Assembly (NCBI RefSeq): GCF_007748095.1
Contig: NZ_CP036287.1
Coordinates: 4,650,001-4,714,000 of the forward strand
Origin: Engelhardtia mirabilis
Lineage (GTDB): Bacteria; Planctomycetota; UBA1135; GCA-002686595
DNA: 64,000 nucleotides
Direction of reading: 5' to 3'
The notes under the pieces are model-generated. The model worked only from the letters and a program-made list of their open reading frames with translations, was not told the DNA's origin and did no database searches. Shown here one piece after another: positions 45,232 to 54,775 of this stretch. The first letter of the stretch is position 1. Each line of letters begins with the position of its first letter. The position numbers were made by a program, and so were the translations under genes.

Positions 45232-46971
45232 TCAGTCGCCCGCAGACCGCTCGTCCAGGGCTGTTCGCCAGCGGCGGTCCAGCTCCGCGATCGAGTCGAG
45301 GGCGGCCCTCGAGCGGCCCACCTCCTCGCTCACCAGTTCTGCTGCGGCCTCGATCGTGCGATCGGCAGCCAGGCGCGTGTGGTCGCGGACGTCGGCCACC
45401 AGCCGGCGCGCTCGCCAGCCCAGGGTCCCGCGCACCACCAGGCGCGCCATGAAGGCGAAGGCCAGGCCGAGCAGCAGCCCATTGATGAGGAAGTCGAGCC
45501 CCACGTAGTCCCCGGCCAGGAAGCCCTCCCCAGCCCGATAGAGCAGCCAACCGGCAAAGGCGTAGATCGGCAGGTCCAGGGCCCAGCGCAGCCAGACGGG
45601 TGCGGCCCGCTCGGCGGCCTCGGGCAGGCCCCGGTGCATCAGGCGGCTCCAGGCCTCGGCGACCCCTTCGGTCAGGTCGCGCTCGAGCTGCTCGCGCCCG
45701 GGCACGCCCAGGCGCTCGGGCTCGCCGCACAGGCGCCCGGCCCGCACCCGCACCGGACCGAAGTGCTGGGCGTAGCGCTCGGCCACGTCGCCCGACTCGG
45801 GACACAGGGTGTCCGCGTCCTCGAGCCGCCGGCGGCCGGTGGCTTCGCGCGCCTTGCCGACCGCCGCACCGCCGACGGCCACGCCGGCCGCCGCCAGGGG
45901 ATTGCGCCGGGCCAGGGCCAGGCCGAGGCCGGCGCTGACCGTGGACCAGGTTCCGGCGCGAAGGGCCCAGCCCACGGGGCCGTCCCAACGCCGCCCGGCC
46001 TCGCCGGCCAAGAGGGAGCTGAGCTCCGAGCGGCGCAGGTCCAGGCGGGCTTCGACCTCTTCGAGCACATCCTCGGCCAGGCCGCGCGTGGCCGCCGCGA
46101 CCTCGTCGGGCAGGCTGGTCAGGTCCTCCGCGGTCTCGGCGCGGACCTTGGCGACCAGCGCGGCGATCCGCCCGGCCACGCCGATCGCGTTGTGGCGGCG
46201 CACGCGCTCCATGCGCCCGGCGCGCAGGAGGTCGCGCAGGCGATCGAGGAAGCGCTCGAAGCCTTCGCCACCGTGGCCCTCGCGCGCGGCGCGGGCGCTG
46301 AGCGCGAAGGCGTCCACCGAATCCACTTCCAACTTCGCGCGCGCGACCTCGCGGGCTTGTTCCAGCAGCTCGGCGGTAGCGCGCTCGGTCAACTCGTCCG
46401 CGCGGCCGAGCACCACCACCAGCTCGCGCCGGCCGGCGAAGTCGCGCAGGAACTCGACGTTCTTCTCCTCCACCACCGATTGGCGGTGCAGCACCGCCAC
46501 CAGCACGTCGGCGCGATCCGCCATGGCGCGCACCGTGGCGTGGTGCTCCACGGCGACGCTGTTGGTGTCGGGCGCGTCGATCAGCACCTGGCCGCCGAGC
46601 AGGGCGCGCTCGGGGTCGTAGCGCACCACCTTGGGCTGCACGTCGAGCCCGGCCAGCAGCTCGCTCAGATCTGCGTCCAAGGGCGCGAAGACCGTCGGCG
46701 TCGAGGTCGTCGGTCGCGACTCGCCCTCGCGCGCGATCTCGGCGCCGGCGAGCGCGTTGAGCAGCGTCGACTTGCCCGCACCCGTCGCCCCGACCAGCAC
46801 CACCACCGCAGCCGCGCTGACCCGCGCCAACTGGCGATCCAGGTCGTCGAGCAGGTCCTCGAGCTCCAGCGACCGCCGCTCGAGCGCGACCAGGGGCCAC
46901 AGGCCCTCGAGCTCGTCGTCGAGCTCGCGGCGCAGCCGCGCCAGGCGTCGTTCCCAACCGTTCGCGGTCAC
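45232..46971 (-). CDS. Dynamin-like GTPase, second of a pair
   Basis: A 579-residue protein with P-loop GATGAGKST (61-69), G3-type DAPDTNS (switch II), a GRADEL G4-like motif, and a long helical stalk. Two adjacent hydrophobic segments near 460-520 (IYAFAGWLLY and LLLGLAFAFMARLVV) should anchor it in a membrane. GTG 46971 overlaps the stop of the partner GTPase gene by 4 bp. The pair resembles bacterial dynamin-like proteins that often occur in tandem and act together on membranes. Confidence 0.75.
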   Translation of the reverse strand: MTANGWERRLARLRRELDDELEGLWPLVALERRSLELEDLLDDLDRQLARVSAAAVVVLVGATGAGKSTLLNALAGAEIAREGESRPTTSTPTVFAPLDADLSELLAGLDVQPKVVRYDPERALLGGQVLIDAPDTNSVAVEHHATVRAMADRADVLVAVLHRQSVVEEKNVEFLRDFAGRRELVVVLGRADELTERATAELLEQAREVARAKLEVDSVDAFALSARAAREGHGGEGFERFLDRLRDLLRAGRMERVRRHNAIGVAGRIAALVAKVRAETAEDLTSLPDEVAAATRGLAEDVLEEVEARLDLRRSELSSLLAGEAGRRWDGPVGWALRAGTWSTVSAGLGLALARRNPLAAAGVAVGGAAVGKAREATGRRRLEDADTLCPESGDVAERYAQHFGPVRVRAGRLCGEPERLGVPGREQLERDLTEGVAEAWSRLMHRGLPEAAERAAPVWLRWALDLPIYAFAGWLLYRAGEGFLAGDYVGLDFLINGLLLGLAFAFMARLVVRGTLGWRARRLVADVRDHTRLAADRTIEAAAELVSEEVGRSRAALDSIAELDRRWRTALDERSAGD

Positions 46972-48749
46972 GCGGCGTCCTCCTCGGAGTTGTGTTCGGC
47001 GCCCTCGAGCAACCCGCGCAGGGCGTGGCTCAGCTCGCGATCCTCGAGACTCGCGCGCAGGAGCGGCTCGCGGGCCGTCGGCAGGGCCGCCGCCAGGAAG
47101 GCCTCGGCGAGCCCCCCACCGCGCTCGCCCTGCCACCTGCGTCCGGCCTCGGCCACGATCTGGCTGCCGAGCACGTGGCTGTACTTCTCGAACAGGAAGG
47201 TCGTCACCGCGCCGCCCGCCGCTGCGCCCACGTCGGCGGCGAAACCGCCGGTCTTGACGATCACTGCCGCTGCGATGGCCACTGGCAACAGCGTCGCCAG
47301 GTCGGCCGCGGCTTGGATGTCCCAGTCGCTGCCCCGTTCGTCGAGGCCCCGCTCGACCAACTCCTCGCAGGCCTTCTGGAAGCGCCCGAACTCCACCGGC
47401 AGCTCCGCCAGGGCCGCGCGAGCGGCGTCGCGGCGCTCGCCCGTGGGGCGCGCCAGGTCGGCGTCGAGCAGGTGCGCCAGGGGCGCCGGGCAGTCGCGCC
47501 GCGCGGGACTGCGCGCCTCCGCGCCGAGGTCCCGGGCCAGGCTCTCGTGGAAAGCGGGCCACAGGCGCTCGAGCACCTTGGTCTCGACCGCTTCGAGACC
47601 GCCGGCCACGCGCTCGGGCTCGGGGGCCTCCTTCATCAGGCCGATCGCTCGCGGCAGGGCCTCGAGCCGCACGCGCAGCCCCTGCAGCCCCGCGCGCCAG
47701 CGGCGACTGACGCGGTTGGACCGCCGATCGAGCACCGCTCGGAAGGCGGCCAAGAAGGGTCCGGCCGGCATGGCCTCACCTGCGATGCGAAAGCCCAGGT
47801 CCCGCGCGGCCTGACTGGCCTGGGCCACGACCTTGCCCGCGCGCAGGGCGCGCTCGTCGAGCCGGTCGGCGATCGCGACCACGTCGTCGCGCAGTTGAGC
47901 CAGGGATGCGTCCAGGGCGCTGCGCTTGAGCTCGCGCAGGGCGATGGTATCGGCCAACATTTCGGCCAGGGGCCGACCGTCGGGCCGCGCGCCCTCGCGC
48001 GCGATCAAGGGCCGCTCCCCGTCCATCACGCCCGCGTCGTAGGGCGCGCCGAAGATCGCCAGGGGAGCATGGCCCACGTCCTGGGCCAACTTGGCCGCGT
48101 GCTCGTCGACCAGCTCCGGCCGCGCCGCCTCGTTGTAGACCAGGATCCACGGACGACCGTGGACCAGCCAACGGCGCAGGTACTCGACCACCTCGGCGTT
48201 CTGGTAGGTGTGCCGCGTCACCACCACGATCACCACGTCAGCCACCGCCAGCAGGGCTTCGCTGGCCGCGCGGTTCTCGCGCGCCACCGAGTCGAAGTCC
48301 GGCGTGTCGATCAGGAGCACGGACTCGGGCACCTGGGCGGACGCGGTCAACAGGAGCTGGGCAGGGCGCTCGGGCGCGCGGGTGGGCAATTCGGAGTCGG
48401 ATTCGGTGTCCCAGGGCACCACTTCGAAGCGCCCCCAAGCCTCCATCTCGGTCAGCTCCCGAGCCAGCGGCGCCCGGGCCGCCCCGACCAGTCGCCGCGT
48501 CGCGCCGCCGGTAGGCAGGGACGGACTGACGACAGCGCCGGCGAGGCCGTTGAACAGGGCGCTCTTGCCGGCGTTGTTGGGCCCGACGATGCCGGCCACC
48601 ACTGCGCCGCCGGCGGCCGCCGTGCGCGGGAGCAGGTCGCGTTCGAGCCGGTCCTGGGCCCGCCCCACCGCCTCGTCGTCAGCCCCCTCCGGCACCCGGG
48701 CGAGGGCGTCGCGCAGGGCACGTAGGCGTTGGGCGAGATCGAGGTCCAT
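46968..48749 (-). CDS. Dynamin-like GTPase, first of a pair
   Basis: A 593-residue protein with a P-loop GPNNAGKS (56-63), G3 DTPDFDS, a switch I T-G-G-A-T-R segment and a possible G4 YNEA. The remaining 350 residues are helical, with a hydrophobic stretch AAAVIVKTGGFAADVGAAAGGAVT near 500 that could insert in a membrane. The start ATG is 48749. Its stop overlaps the start of the second GTPase, so the two are made together. This paired arrangement suggests a heteromeric membrane-remodelling machine (inference). Confidence 0.75.
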   Translation of the reverse strand: MDLDLAQRLRALRDALARVPEGADDEAVGRAQDRLERDLLPRTAAAGGAVVAGIVGPNNAGKSALFNGLAGAVVSPSLPTGGATRRLVGAARAPLARELTEMEAWGRFEVVPWDTESDSELPTRAPERPAQLLLTASAQVPESVLLIDTPDFDSVARENRAASEALLAVADVVIVVVTRHTYQNAEVVEYLRRWLVHGRPWILVYNEAARPELVDEHAAKLAQDVGHAPLAIFGAPYDAGVMDGERPLIAREGARPDGRPLAEMLADTIALRELKRSALDASLAQLRDDVVAIADRLDERALRAGKVVAQASQAARDLGFRIAGEAMPAGPFLAAFRAVLDRRSNRVSRRWRAGLQGLRVRLEALPRAIGLMKEAPEPERVAGGLEAVETKVLERLWPAFHESLARDLGAEARSPARRDCPAPLAHLLDADLARPTGERRDAARAALAELPVEFGRFQKACEELVERGLDERGSDWDIQAAADLATLLPVAIAAAVIVKTGGFAADVGAAAGGAVTTFLFEKYSHVLGSQIVAEAGRRWQGERGGGLAEAFLAAALPTAREPLLRASLEDRELSHALRGLLEGAEHNSEEDAA

Positions 48750-48827
48750 GGACGGGGGGAGCCTATCGGAGGTCCGCGGGGCGAACCATGGACCATTCCG
48801 AAAGGGCCCCGGCGCCTTCCGAACGAT

Positions 48828-48863
48828 CGGAGGCCGCCCCCCACTGAAGAGAGGCGGCCTCCG
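48828..48863 (-). terminator. Terminator-like hairpin after the repeat-protein gene
   Basis: CGGAGGCCGCC (48828-48838) pairs with GGCGGCCTCCG (48853-48863) over 11 bp with a 14-base loop. It lies between the stop of the Cys-rich repeat gene (48917) and the start of the GTPase gene (48749) on the same strand. Confidence 0.5.
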
Positions 48864-48916
48864 GTCTGTCCCCGCTCCCCGTGGCTCTGCAGGAGCGTCG
48901 GGTCAGGGGGTCGGGC

Positions 48917-50473
48917 TCACTGCTTGTCGCAGGCCTTGGCGGCGGTGCAGCAGCCGGCGTCTTCGACCACGTCGGCGACCTGCTGGGCCTTGGGGGCGAC
49001 GGCGGCGACCTGGGCCAGCTGCGCGCGCAGGACGACCGCGCTCGAGGAGACCTGGGCCAGCTCGGCGCGGACCTGGTTCAGGCGACCACGCACCTGGACG
49101 ATCTCGGCCTGGATCGGGCAGCCGCTCGCCTTGGACGAGCACTGGGCCTCGTCAGCGACGAGCTCGGCCTTGGCTTCGGAGCAGCAGCCGGCAGCCTTGT
49201 CGGCAACCAGCTCAGCCTTGCCCTCGTCGCAACAGCCCGAGGTCTTGTCGGAAACCAGGGCAGCCTTCTCCGAGCAGCAGGCCATCGCGCCGTCGCACTC
49301 GGTCATGGGCGCGGCGACCAGTTCGGCCTTGGCACCTTCGCAGGCGGTCTTGGTCGAGCAGGCGGGCGCGTCGCTCACTAGCTCGGCCTTGGCACTGTCG
49401 CAGGTCGACTTGGTCGAGCACGCGGGCGCGTCGCTCACCAGCTCGGCCTTGGCGCTGTCGCAGGTCGACTTGGTCGAGCACGCGGGCGCATCGCTCACCA
49501 GCTCGGCCTTGGCGCTGTCGCAGGTCGACTTGGTCGAGCAGGCGGGCGCATCGCTCACCAGCTCGGCCTTGGCGCTGTCGCAGGTCGACTTGGTCGAGCA
49601 GGCGGGCGCGTCGCTCACCAGCTCGGCCTTGGCGCTGTCGCAGCTCGTCTTGGTCGAGCACGCGGGCGCGTCGCTCACCAGCTCGGCCTTGGCGCTGTCG
49701 CAGCTCGTCTTGGTCGAGCACGCGGGCGCGTCGCTCACCAGCTCGGCCTTGGCGCTGTCGCAGCTCGTCTTGGTCGAGCACGCGGGCGCGTCGCTCACCA
49801 GCTCGGCCTTGGCGCTGTCGCAGCTCGTCTTGGTCGAGCACGCGGGCGCGTCGCTCACCAGCTCGGCCTTGGCGCTGTCGCAGCTCGTCTTGGTCGAGCA
49901 CGCGGGCGCGTCGCTCACCAGCTCGGCCTTGGCGCTGTCGCAGCTCGTCTTGGTCGAGCAAGCGGGCGCGTCGCTCACCAGCTCGGCCTTGGCGCTGTCG
50001 CAGCTCGTCTTGGTCGAGCAAGCGGGCGCATCGCTCACCAGTTCGGCCTTGGCGCTGTCGCAGGTCGACTTGGTCGAGCACCCGGGCGCGTCCGACACGA
50101 GCTTGGCGCTCGCGCTGTCGCAGCTGCCGCCGGCGAGGGTCGACTTCAGCTCGGCCAACTCGGCGCGGGCGGCGACGAGGCGCGCTTCGGCGACGACCAG
50201 CTCGCTCTTCAGCGAGGCCAGCTCAGCCTGGGCCAGGGCGACCATGTCGACCTCGACCACTTCGGCGACCAGCTCGGCCTTCTGCGAGTCGCAGGTGGCG
50301 GTGGCATCACAGGGCAGAGCGTGGGCGCTGCAGCCCTCGTCCTCGGTCACGACGTCGGCAACCAGCTCGACTTGTTTGCTGCCGCAGGCGGCGGCGGCGT
50401 AGGGACATTCCTGGGCGGCGGCGGGAGCGGCCGCGAGGGCCAACAGTGCGATCGGAAGTAGAGCGAGTCTCAT
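48917..50473 (-). CDS. Secreted Cys-rich 20-residue-repeat protein
   Basis: A 518-residue protein from ATG 50473 with a signal peptide (ending APAAAQ). A short coiled-coil-like stretch (VALAQAELASLKSELVV) precedes about 13 tandem copies of a unit like C-D-S-A-K-A-E-L-V-S-D-A-P-A-C-S-T-K-T-S. Each copy has two Cys and a K-A-E-L-V-S-D core. The last part has degenerate copies with CC pairs (CCSEAKAELVA) and a second coiled-coil-like region. No known family. It may make a disulfide-linked exported fibre or a metal-binding array. Confidence 0.72.
   Translation of the reverse strand: MRLALLPIALLALAAAPAAAQECPYAAAACGSKQVELVADVVTEDEGCSAHALPCDATATCDSQKAELVAEVVEVDMVALAQAELASLKSELVVAEARLVAARAELAELKSTLAGGSCDSASAKLVSDAPGCSTKSTCDSAKAELVSDAPACSTKTSCDSAKAELVSDAPACSTKTSCDSAKAELVSDAPACSTKTSCDSAKAELVSDAPACSTKTSCDSAKAELVSDAPACSTKTSCDSAKAELVSDAPACSTKTSCDSAKAELVSDAPACSTKTSCDSAKAELVSDAPACSTKSTCDSAKAELVSDAPACSTKSTCDSAKAELVSDAPACSTKSTCDSAKAELVSDAPACSTKSTCDSAKAELVSDAPACSTKTACEGAKAELVAAPMTECDGAMACCSEKAALVSDKTSGCCDEGKAELVADKAAGCCSEAKAELVADEAQCSSKASGCPIQAEIVQVRGRLNQVRAELAQVSSSAVVLRAQLAQVAAVAPKAQQVADVVEDAGCCTAAKACDKQ
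49321..50100 (-). repeat. Tandem 60-bp repeats inside the Cys-rich gene
   Basis: Thirteen 60-bp units in register encode the 20-residue repeat. Copies from 49381 to 50040 are nearly identical; those at the ends (49321-49380 and 50041-50100) are more diverged. Two sub-types alternate at one codon pair: caggtcgact in outer copies and cagctcgtct in the central run. The period, a multiple of three, and DNA-level identity point to recent expansion by slippage or recombination. Confidence 0.93.
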
Positions 50474-50758
50474 CAGTGTCGAAGATCGGTTCTGGAGAGC
50501 CGGGATCCTGAGGATGCCCGCGGCTCTTGTGGGATGGTGAGCGGCTCGTGCAGTACGGGACCGGAGCAGCACGACTGCCGCATCCAGCCCTTGGGGAGCG
50601 TCGAAAATAGCATCGGCGGGGCGTCGTTGCCGGCTTCCCGGCCTCGTATTCGGCACCAGGGGCCCGCTCGGCGGTTCCATGTGGCCAGTCGAGCACGCCC
50701 GCGCCCGATCTTGTGCCATAAGGATGAGGTCCCCAGCCCGTGACGGGCACCCACCACC

Positions 50759-51799
<1,041 letters not shown>

Positions 51800-51840
51800 G
51801 CGCGACCACCGACGACGCCGACCATCTTCGAACGACTCCC

Positions 51841-52158
51841 ATGACCACCGCCGCCCGCCCCACCAAGCTGACCGAGGCCGAGATCGAACAACGGGCCGGT
51901 GACCTGAAGGCTTGGTCGGTCGAGGCCGGCAAGCTGCACCGCGCCTACCGCTTCCCGAACTTCGACGAGGCCTTCGGCTTCATGTCGGCGGTGGCGCTTG
52001 AGGCCAAGGCCTTGGACCACCACCCGGAGTGGTCCAACGTGTACGACCGCGTGGTGATCGACCTGACCACCCACGATGCGGGCGGGCTGACCAAGCTCGA
52101 CTTCATCCTGGCGGCGCGCTGCGAGCAGCTCGCGGCGGACTTCGGCGCGCGGTCGTAG
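51841..52158 (+). CDS. Pterin-4a-carbinolamine dehydratase
   Basis: A 105-residue protein with the family motif K-A-L-D-H-H-P-E-W (56-64), His60 and His61 being catalytic, plus the later TTHDAGGLT. Length is standard. It dehydrates 4a-hydroxy-tetrahydropterin, which recycles the cofactor of aromatic hydroxylases; some members also help other pterin-dependent steps. Start ATG 51841. The converging GNAT gene ends 10 bp beyond. Confidence 0.92.
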   Translation: MTTAARPTKLTEAEIEQRAGDLKAWSVEAGKLHRAYRFPNFDEAFGFMSAVALEAKALDHHPEWSNVYDRVVIDLTTHDAGGLTKLDFILAARCEQLAADFGARS

Positions 52159-52168
52159 TGTCGCGGCG

Positions 52169-52645
52169 TCAGTCCGCTTCGCCCGCGAAGTCGACTTCGA
52201 ACATCCGGTAGCTCGTCTTGTCCATGCCCAGGTGGCTGTAGACGGACGCTGCGTACTCGTTCTCGACCTCGACGTACAAGCGCACCCCGCACACTGAGCC
52301 GTCCGCCTTGGCCTCGGCCAACACGTGCTCGTACATGCGGCGGTAGATCCCGCGCCCCCGGGCCTCGGACTCGACGAAGACGCTCTGGATCCACCAGAAC
52401 CAGCCGTCGCGCCAATCGCTCCACTCGTTGGTGAGCAGGAGGCTCCCGAGGGCGCGCCCGAGTTCGATATCCTCGGCGATCAGGTAGCGGCCCTTCTCAC
52501 CGTCGGCGAAGACCGCCTCCACGCCGCGTCGGACGCGCTCGAGGGGCAGCTCGCGATCCTCGGTCTCTGCGGCCATGGCCACCTGCCAGGCGGCGATCTG
52601 CCCGGCGTCGTCGCGGGTGGCGGTGCGGATCCGGATCTTGCTCAA
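52169..52645 (-). CDS. GNAT-family acetyltransferase
   Basis: A 158-residue protein with the GNAT beta-alpha order. RIRTATRDDAGQIAAW opens the fold; the acetyl-CoA-binding VFVESEARGRGIYRRM (Q/R-x2-G-x-G/A) is clear, and a final LYVEVENEYAASVYSHLGM closes the domain. The start is TTG 52645, which overlaps the stop of the upstream gene as TTGA; an ATG would need 37 more codons overlapping that gene. The substrate is not known. Confidence 0.87.
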   Translation of the reverse strand: MSKIRIRTATRDDAGQIAAWQVAMAAETEDRELPLERVRRGVEAVFADGEKGRYLIAEDIELGRALGSLLLTNEWSDWRDGWFWWIQSVFVESEARGRGIYRRMYEHVLAEAKADGSVCGVRLYVEVENEYAASVYSHLGMDKTSYRMFEVDFAGEAD

Positions 52646-53388
52646 CTGGAGTACCTGTCGTCGAACCAGGGCTCGGCCGTGTTGGAGTAACCGCGCAGCT
52701 CCCAGAAGCCGAGGCGGTCGGCGGCCAAGAACTCGATGCGCCGGATCCACTTGGCGCCCTTCCAGGCGTACAGCCGCGGCGTGACCATCCGCACCGGACC
52801 CCCGTGCTCCCGCGCCAGGGGCTGGCCGTCGACCGTGTGGACGATCATCACGTCCGGGTCCAAGGCCCGCTCGAGGGGCAGGTTGGTGGTGTAGGGCACG
52901 TCGGTGCCCGGGGCGCAGTCGTAGCCGGTGGCGAAGACGAATCGCGCCGACTCCTTCGGCACCACCAGGGACGCCAGGTCCCGAAAGGTCACGCCGCCGA
53001 AGGTCATGTCGAGCTTGCTCCAGGTGGTGACGCAGTGGAAGTCGGCGTCGATCGAGACCTGGGGCAGGTCCATCAACGCGCCCCAGTCGAGGGTGACCGG
53101 GTTCTCCACGTCTCCACCGACATCCAGGCGCCAGTCCTCGCGCGCGATCTCCGGGTGGTGCCCGAGATCGAGCACGGGCCAGTTCGGCACCGAGCGCTGC
53201 CCCACCGGGACCAGCGGCATGCCGTGACGATTGGGCGGCCCCTCGCCTTCGGGCGCACGCCCCTCGAAGCGTACGTCGACCCGCTCCGGGTGGGACGCGA
53301 TCTGCCGCTCGATGAAGTTGCGGCGGCGGGCGACGAGGGAGTCGGGGTCCATCCTGGCGAGCGGATCGGCGTCGGACATGGGGCTCAC
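52642..53388 (-). CDS. Sulfite-oxidase-like molybdopterin oxidoreductase
   Basis: A 248-residue protein of the sulfite oxidase/YedY superfamily. It has the molybdenum-ligand Cys119 in DFHCVTTWS, and RMVTPRLYAWKGAKWIRRIE for pterin contact. It lacks a signal peptide, a haem domain and a dimerisation domain, so it is a small cytoplasmic family member. GTG 53388 overlaps the stop of the PilZ gene; ATG 53379 is a possible alternative. The electron partner is unknown. Confidence 0.88.
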   Translation of the reverse strand: MSPMSDADPLARMDPDSLVARRRNFIERQIASHPERVDVRFEGRAPEGEGPPNRHGMPLVPVGQRSVPNWPVLDLGHHPEIAREDWRLDVGGDVENPVTLDWGALMDLPQVSIDADFHCVTTWSKLDMTFGGVTFRDLASLVVPKESARFVFATGYDCAPGTDVPYTTNLPLERALDPDVMIVHTVDGQPLAREHGGPVRMVTPRLYAWKGAKWIRRIEFLAADRLGFWELRGYSNTAEPWFDDRYSS

Positions 53389-53702
53389 TCGGGGCTCTCG
53401 CCCAGGCTCTCGTCGAACTCGATCGCGTAGGCGATGAACTCCTGACTGGTGCGCTGCACCCGCACCAGGTGGCCGGTGACCTGGATCCGCCGCCCCTCCT
53501 CCTCGAAGGTCACCTGCACCGGCAGGCGCTCGCCGCTGAACAGCAGCATGCCGTTGTCCGACAGGTCGCGGGTCGTGCCGCGGACCTCACCGGGCTTCAG
53601 CTCGAGCTGCACGATGGAATTCACATCGCGGCGCGCCGAGCGACGGCTGTTGCGGCCGGGCAGGTGGGCGTCGATCCGTCGCTTGAGGTCGTCGGCAGAC
53701 AT
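53385..53702 (-). CDS. PilZ-domain protein
   Basis: A 105-residue protein. The N-terminal R-x3-R (RRSARRD, about 20-26) and D-L-S-D-N-G-M motif fit the c-di-GMP-binding PilZ fold, and the rest is a beta-barrel (LPVQVTFEEEGRRIQVTGHLVRV). It starts at ATG 53702. The longer open frame upstream overlaps the barrel gene and is not used. It may put the neighbouring oxidoreductase or a surface process under c-di-GMP control, which is inference. Confidence 0.82.
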   Translation of the reverse strand: MSADDLKRRIDAHLPGRNSRRSARRDVNSIVQLELKPGEVRGTTRDLSDNGMLLFSGERLPVQVTFEEEGRRIQVTGHLVRVQRTSQEFIAYAIEFDESLGESPE

Positions 53703-53731
53703 CGTCGGGTGCGCTCGCCGCTGGGCGAGGG

Positions 53732-54628
53732 TCAGAAGGTATAGCTCAGGCCCACGAAGACGATCCAGCCCTCGGGCTTCAAGGAGGCCTCGAAGGGGAT
53801 CTCGAACCCGGGCCCGCCGGGGCCGAACTCGACGGTCAGGTCGGCCTCGATCGGCGTCAGGGCCCATTCGCGCAGGACCCCGAGCTCCAGCAGCACGTGG
53901 TCGTCCCACTGGTACAGGAGCCCCGTGCCGAGCGCACCCAGCCAGTAGGGCTCGCCCTTGGTATCGATCCGAATCGCCGGCTCGTCGGGGATCGGCGTCG
54001 TCACGTCGAAGCCGATGTCGGTGGTCGGGAACCACGACAGGATCGCCTGGCCATAGGCGCGCAGGCGCCGGCTGGACGCGAAGGGCTGGAACTGGTGCCG
54101 CAGGGCCCAGTAGTACTGCAGCGACTGCACGTCGTCGACACGGATGTCGAGCTGGTCGATCGGGTTGAGATCGCGCACCACGTACTTGCGAAGGTCGGCG
54201 CCGACGCCCATGGACCAGCGGTCCGTCATGTGCCAATCGGCGCGCACGGCCACGCCGAACTTGCCCAGCACGTCGCCCGAGTCGGTGGCCTGCTGCAGGC
54301 CCCCCGGCGTGTCGGCGACGAAGTCACCCTCGAGGGTGTAGTCGTCGAACAGGGCCGGCTTGACCGCCAGCGCGAAGGATCCGCCGCGCAGGGGATGCCA
54401 GGGCTCGCGTTGCAGCTCGGGCACTCGGCAGGCACCGGTGGCCAGGGCCGTCGTCGCCACGACGGCGTGCAACGCGCGCCGCGACCGAGTCCGGGCGGGA
54501 CGATCGGCGCGCGCGCCACCCGCCGGGGGGAACGGGTGTGCGGGGAAGCTGGGGACGGACAACGGCCGGATGATAGCGCGCGGGACCGTCGGGCACCCCG
54601 GCTCGGTCGGGGCGGTGCCCACAGCCAC
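53732..54628 (-). CDS. Outer-membrane beta-barrel-like protein
   Basis: A 298-residue protein. The mature part alternates polar and hydrophobic residues in 10-12-residue strands, such as FGVAVRADWHM, SMGVGADLRKYVV and YWLGALGTGLLYQW, and ends in Phe, the common barrel signature (VGLSYTF). The N-terminus has an RSRRALHAVVATTALATGAC stretch that could be a late signal or lipobox, so the true start may be downstream of ATG 54628. It is the first gene of a four-gene operon. The transported or bound ligand is unknown. Confidence 0.65.
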   Translation of the reverse strand: MAVGTAPTEPGCPTVPRAIIRPLSVPSFPAHPFPPAGGARADRPARTRSRRALHAVVATTALATGACRVPELQREPWHPLRGGSFALAVKPALFDDYTLEGDFVADTPGGLQQATDSGDVLGKFGVAVRADWHMTDRWSMGVGADLRKYVVRDLNPIDQLDIRVDDVQSLQYYWALRHQFQPFASSRRLRAYGQAILSWFPTTDIGFDVTTPIPDEPAIRIDTKGEPYWLGALGTGLLYQWDDHVLLELGVLREWALTPIEADLTVEFGPGGPGFEIPFEASLKPEGWIVFVGLSYTF

Positions 54629-54775
54629 GCCACGGCCAGGGCCGGCCCAGATTCGTCACGTCGACGTCGGGCTTCCGCCGGCCCGCTATGCTCGGACGAT
54701 GTGCCGCCCCGCGGCCCACTCCCGCGCGAGCACCGCGCGGGGTCCTCTCCCCCCCTGACGACTTCGGAGGATCGA

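Noticed and set aside
49321..50100. Possible CRISPR array
   Set aside because: The 60-bp units have no spacers, are in register with a coding frame and are a multiple of three.
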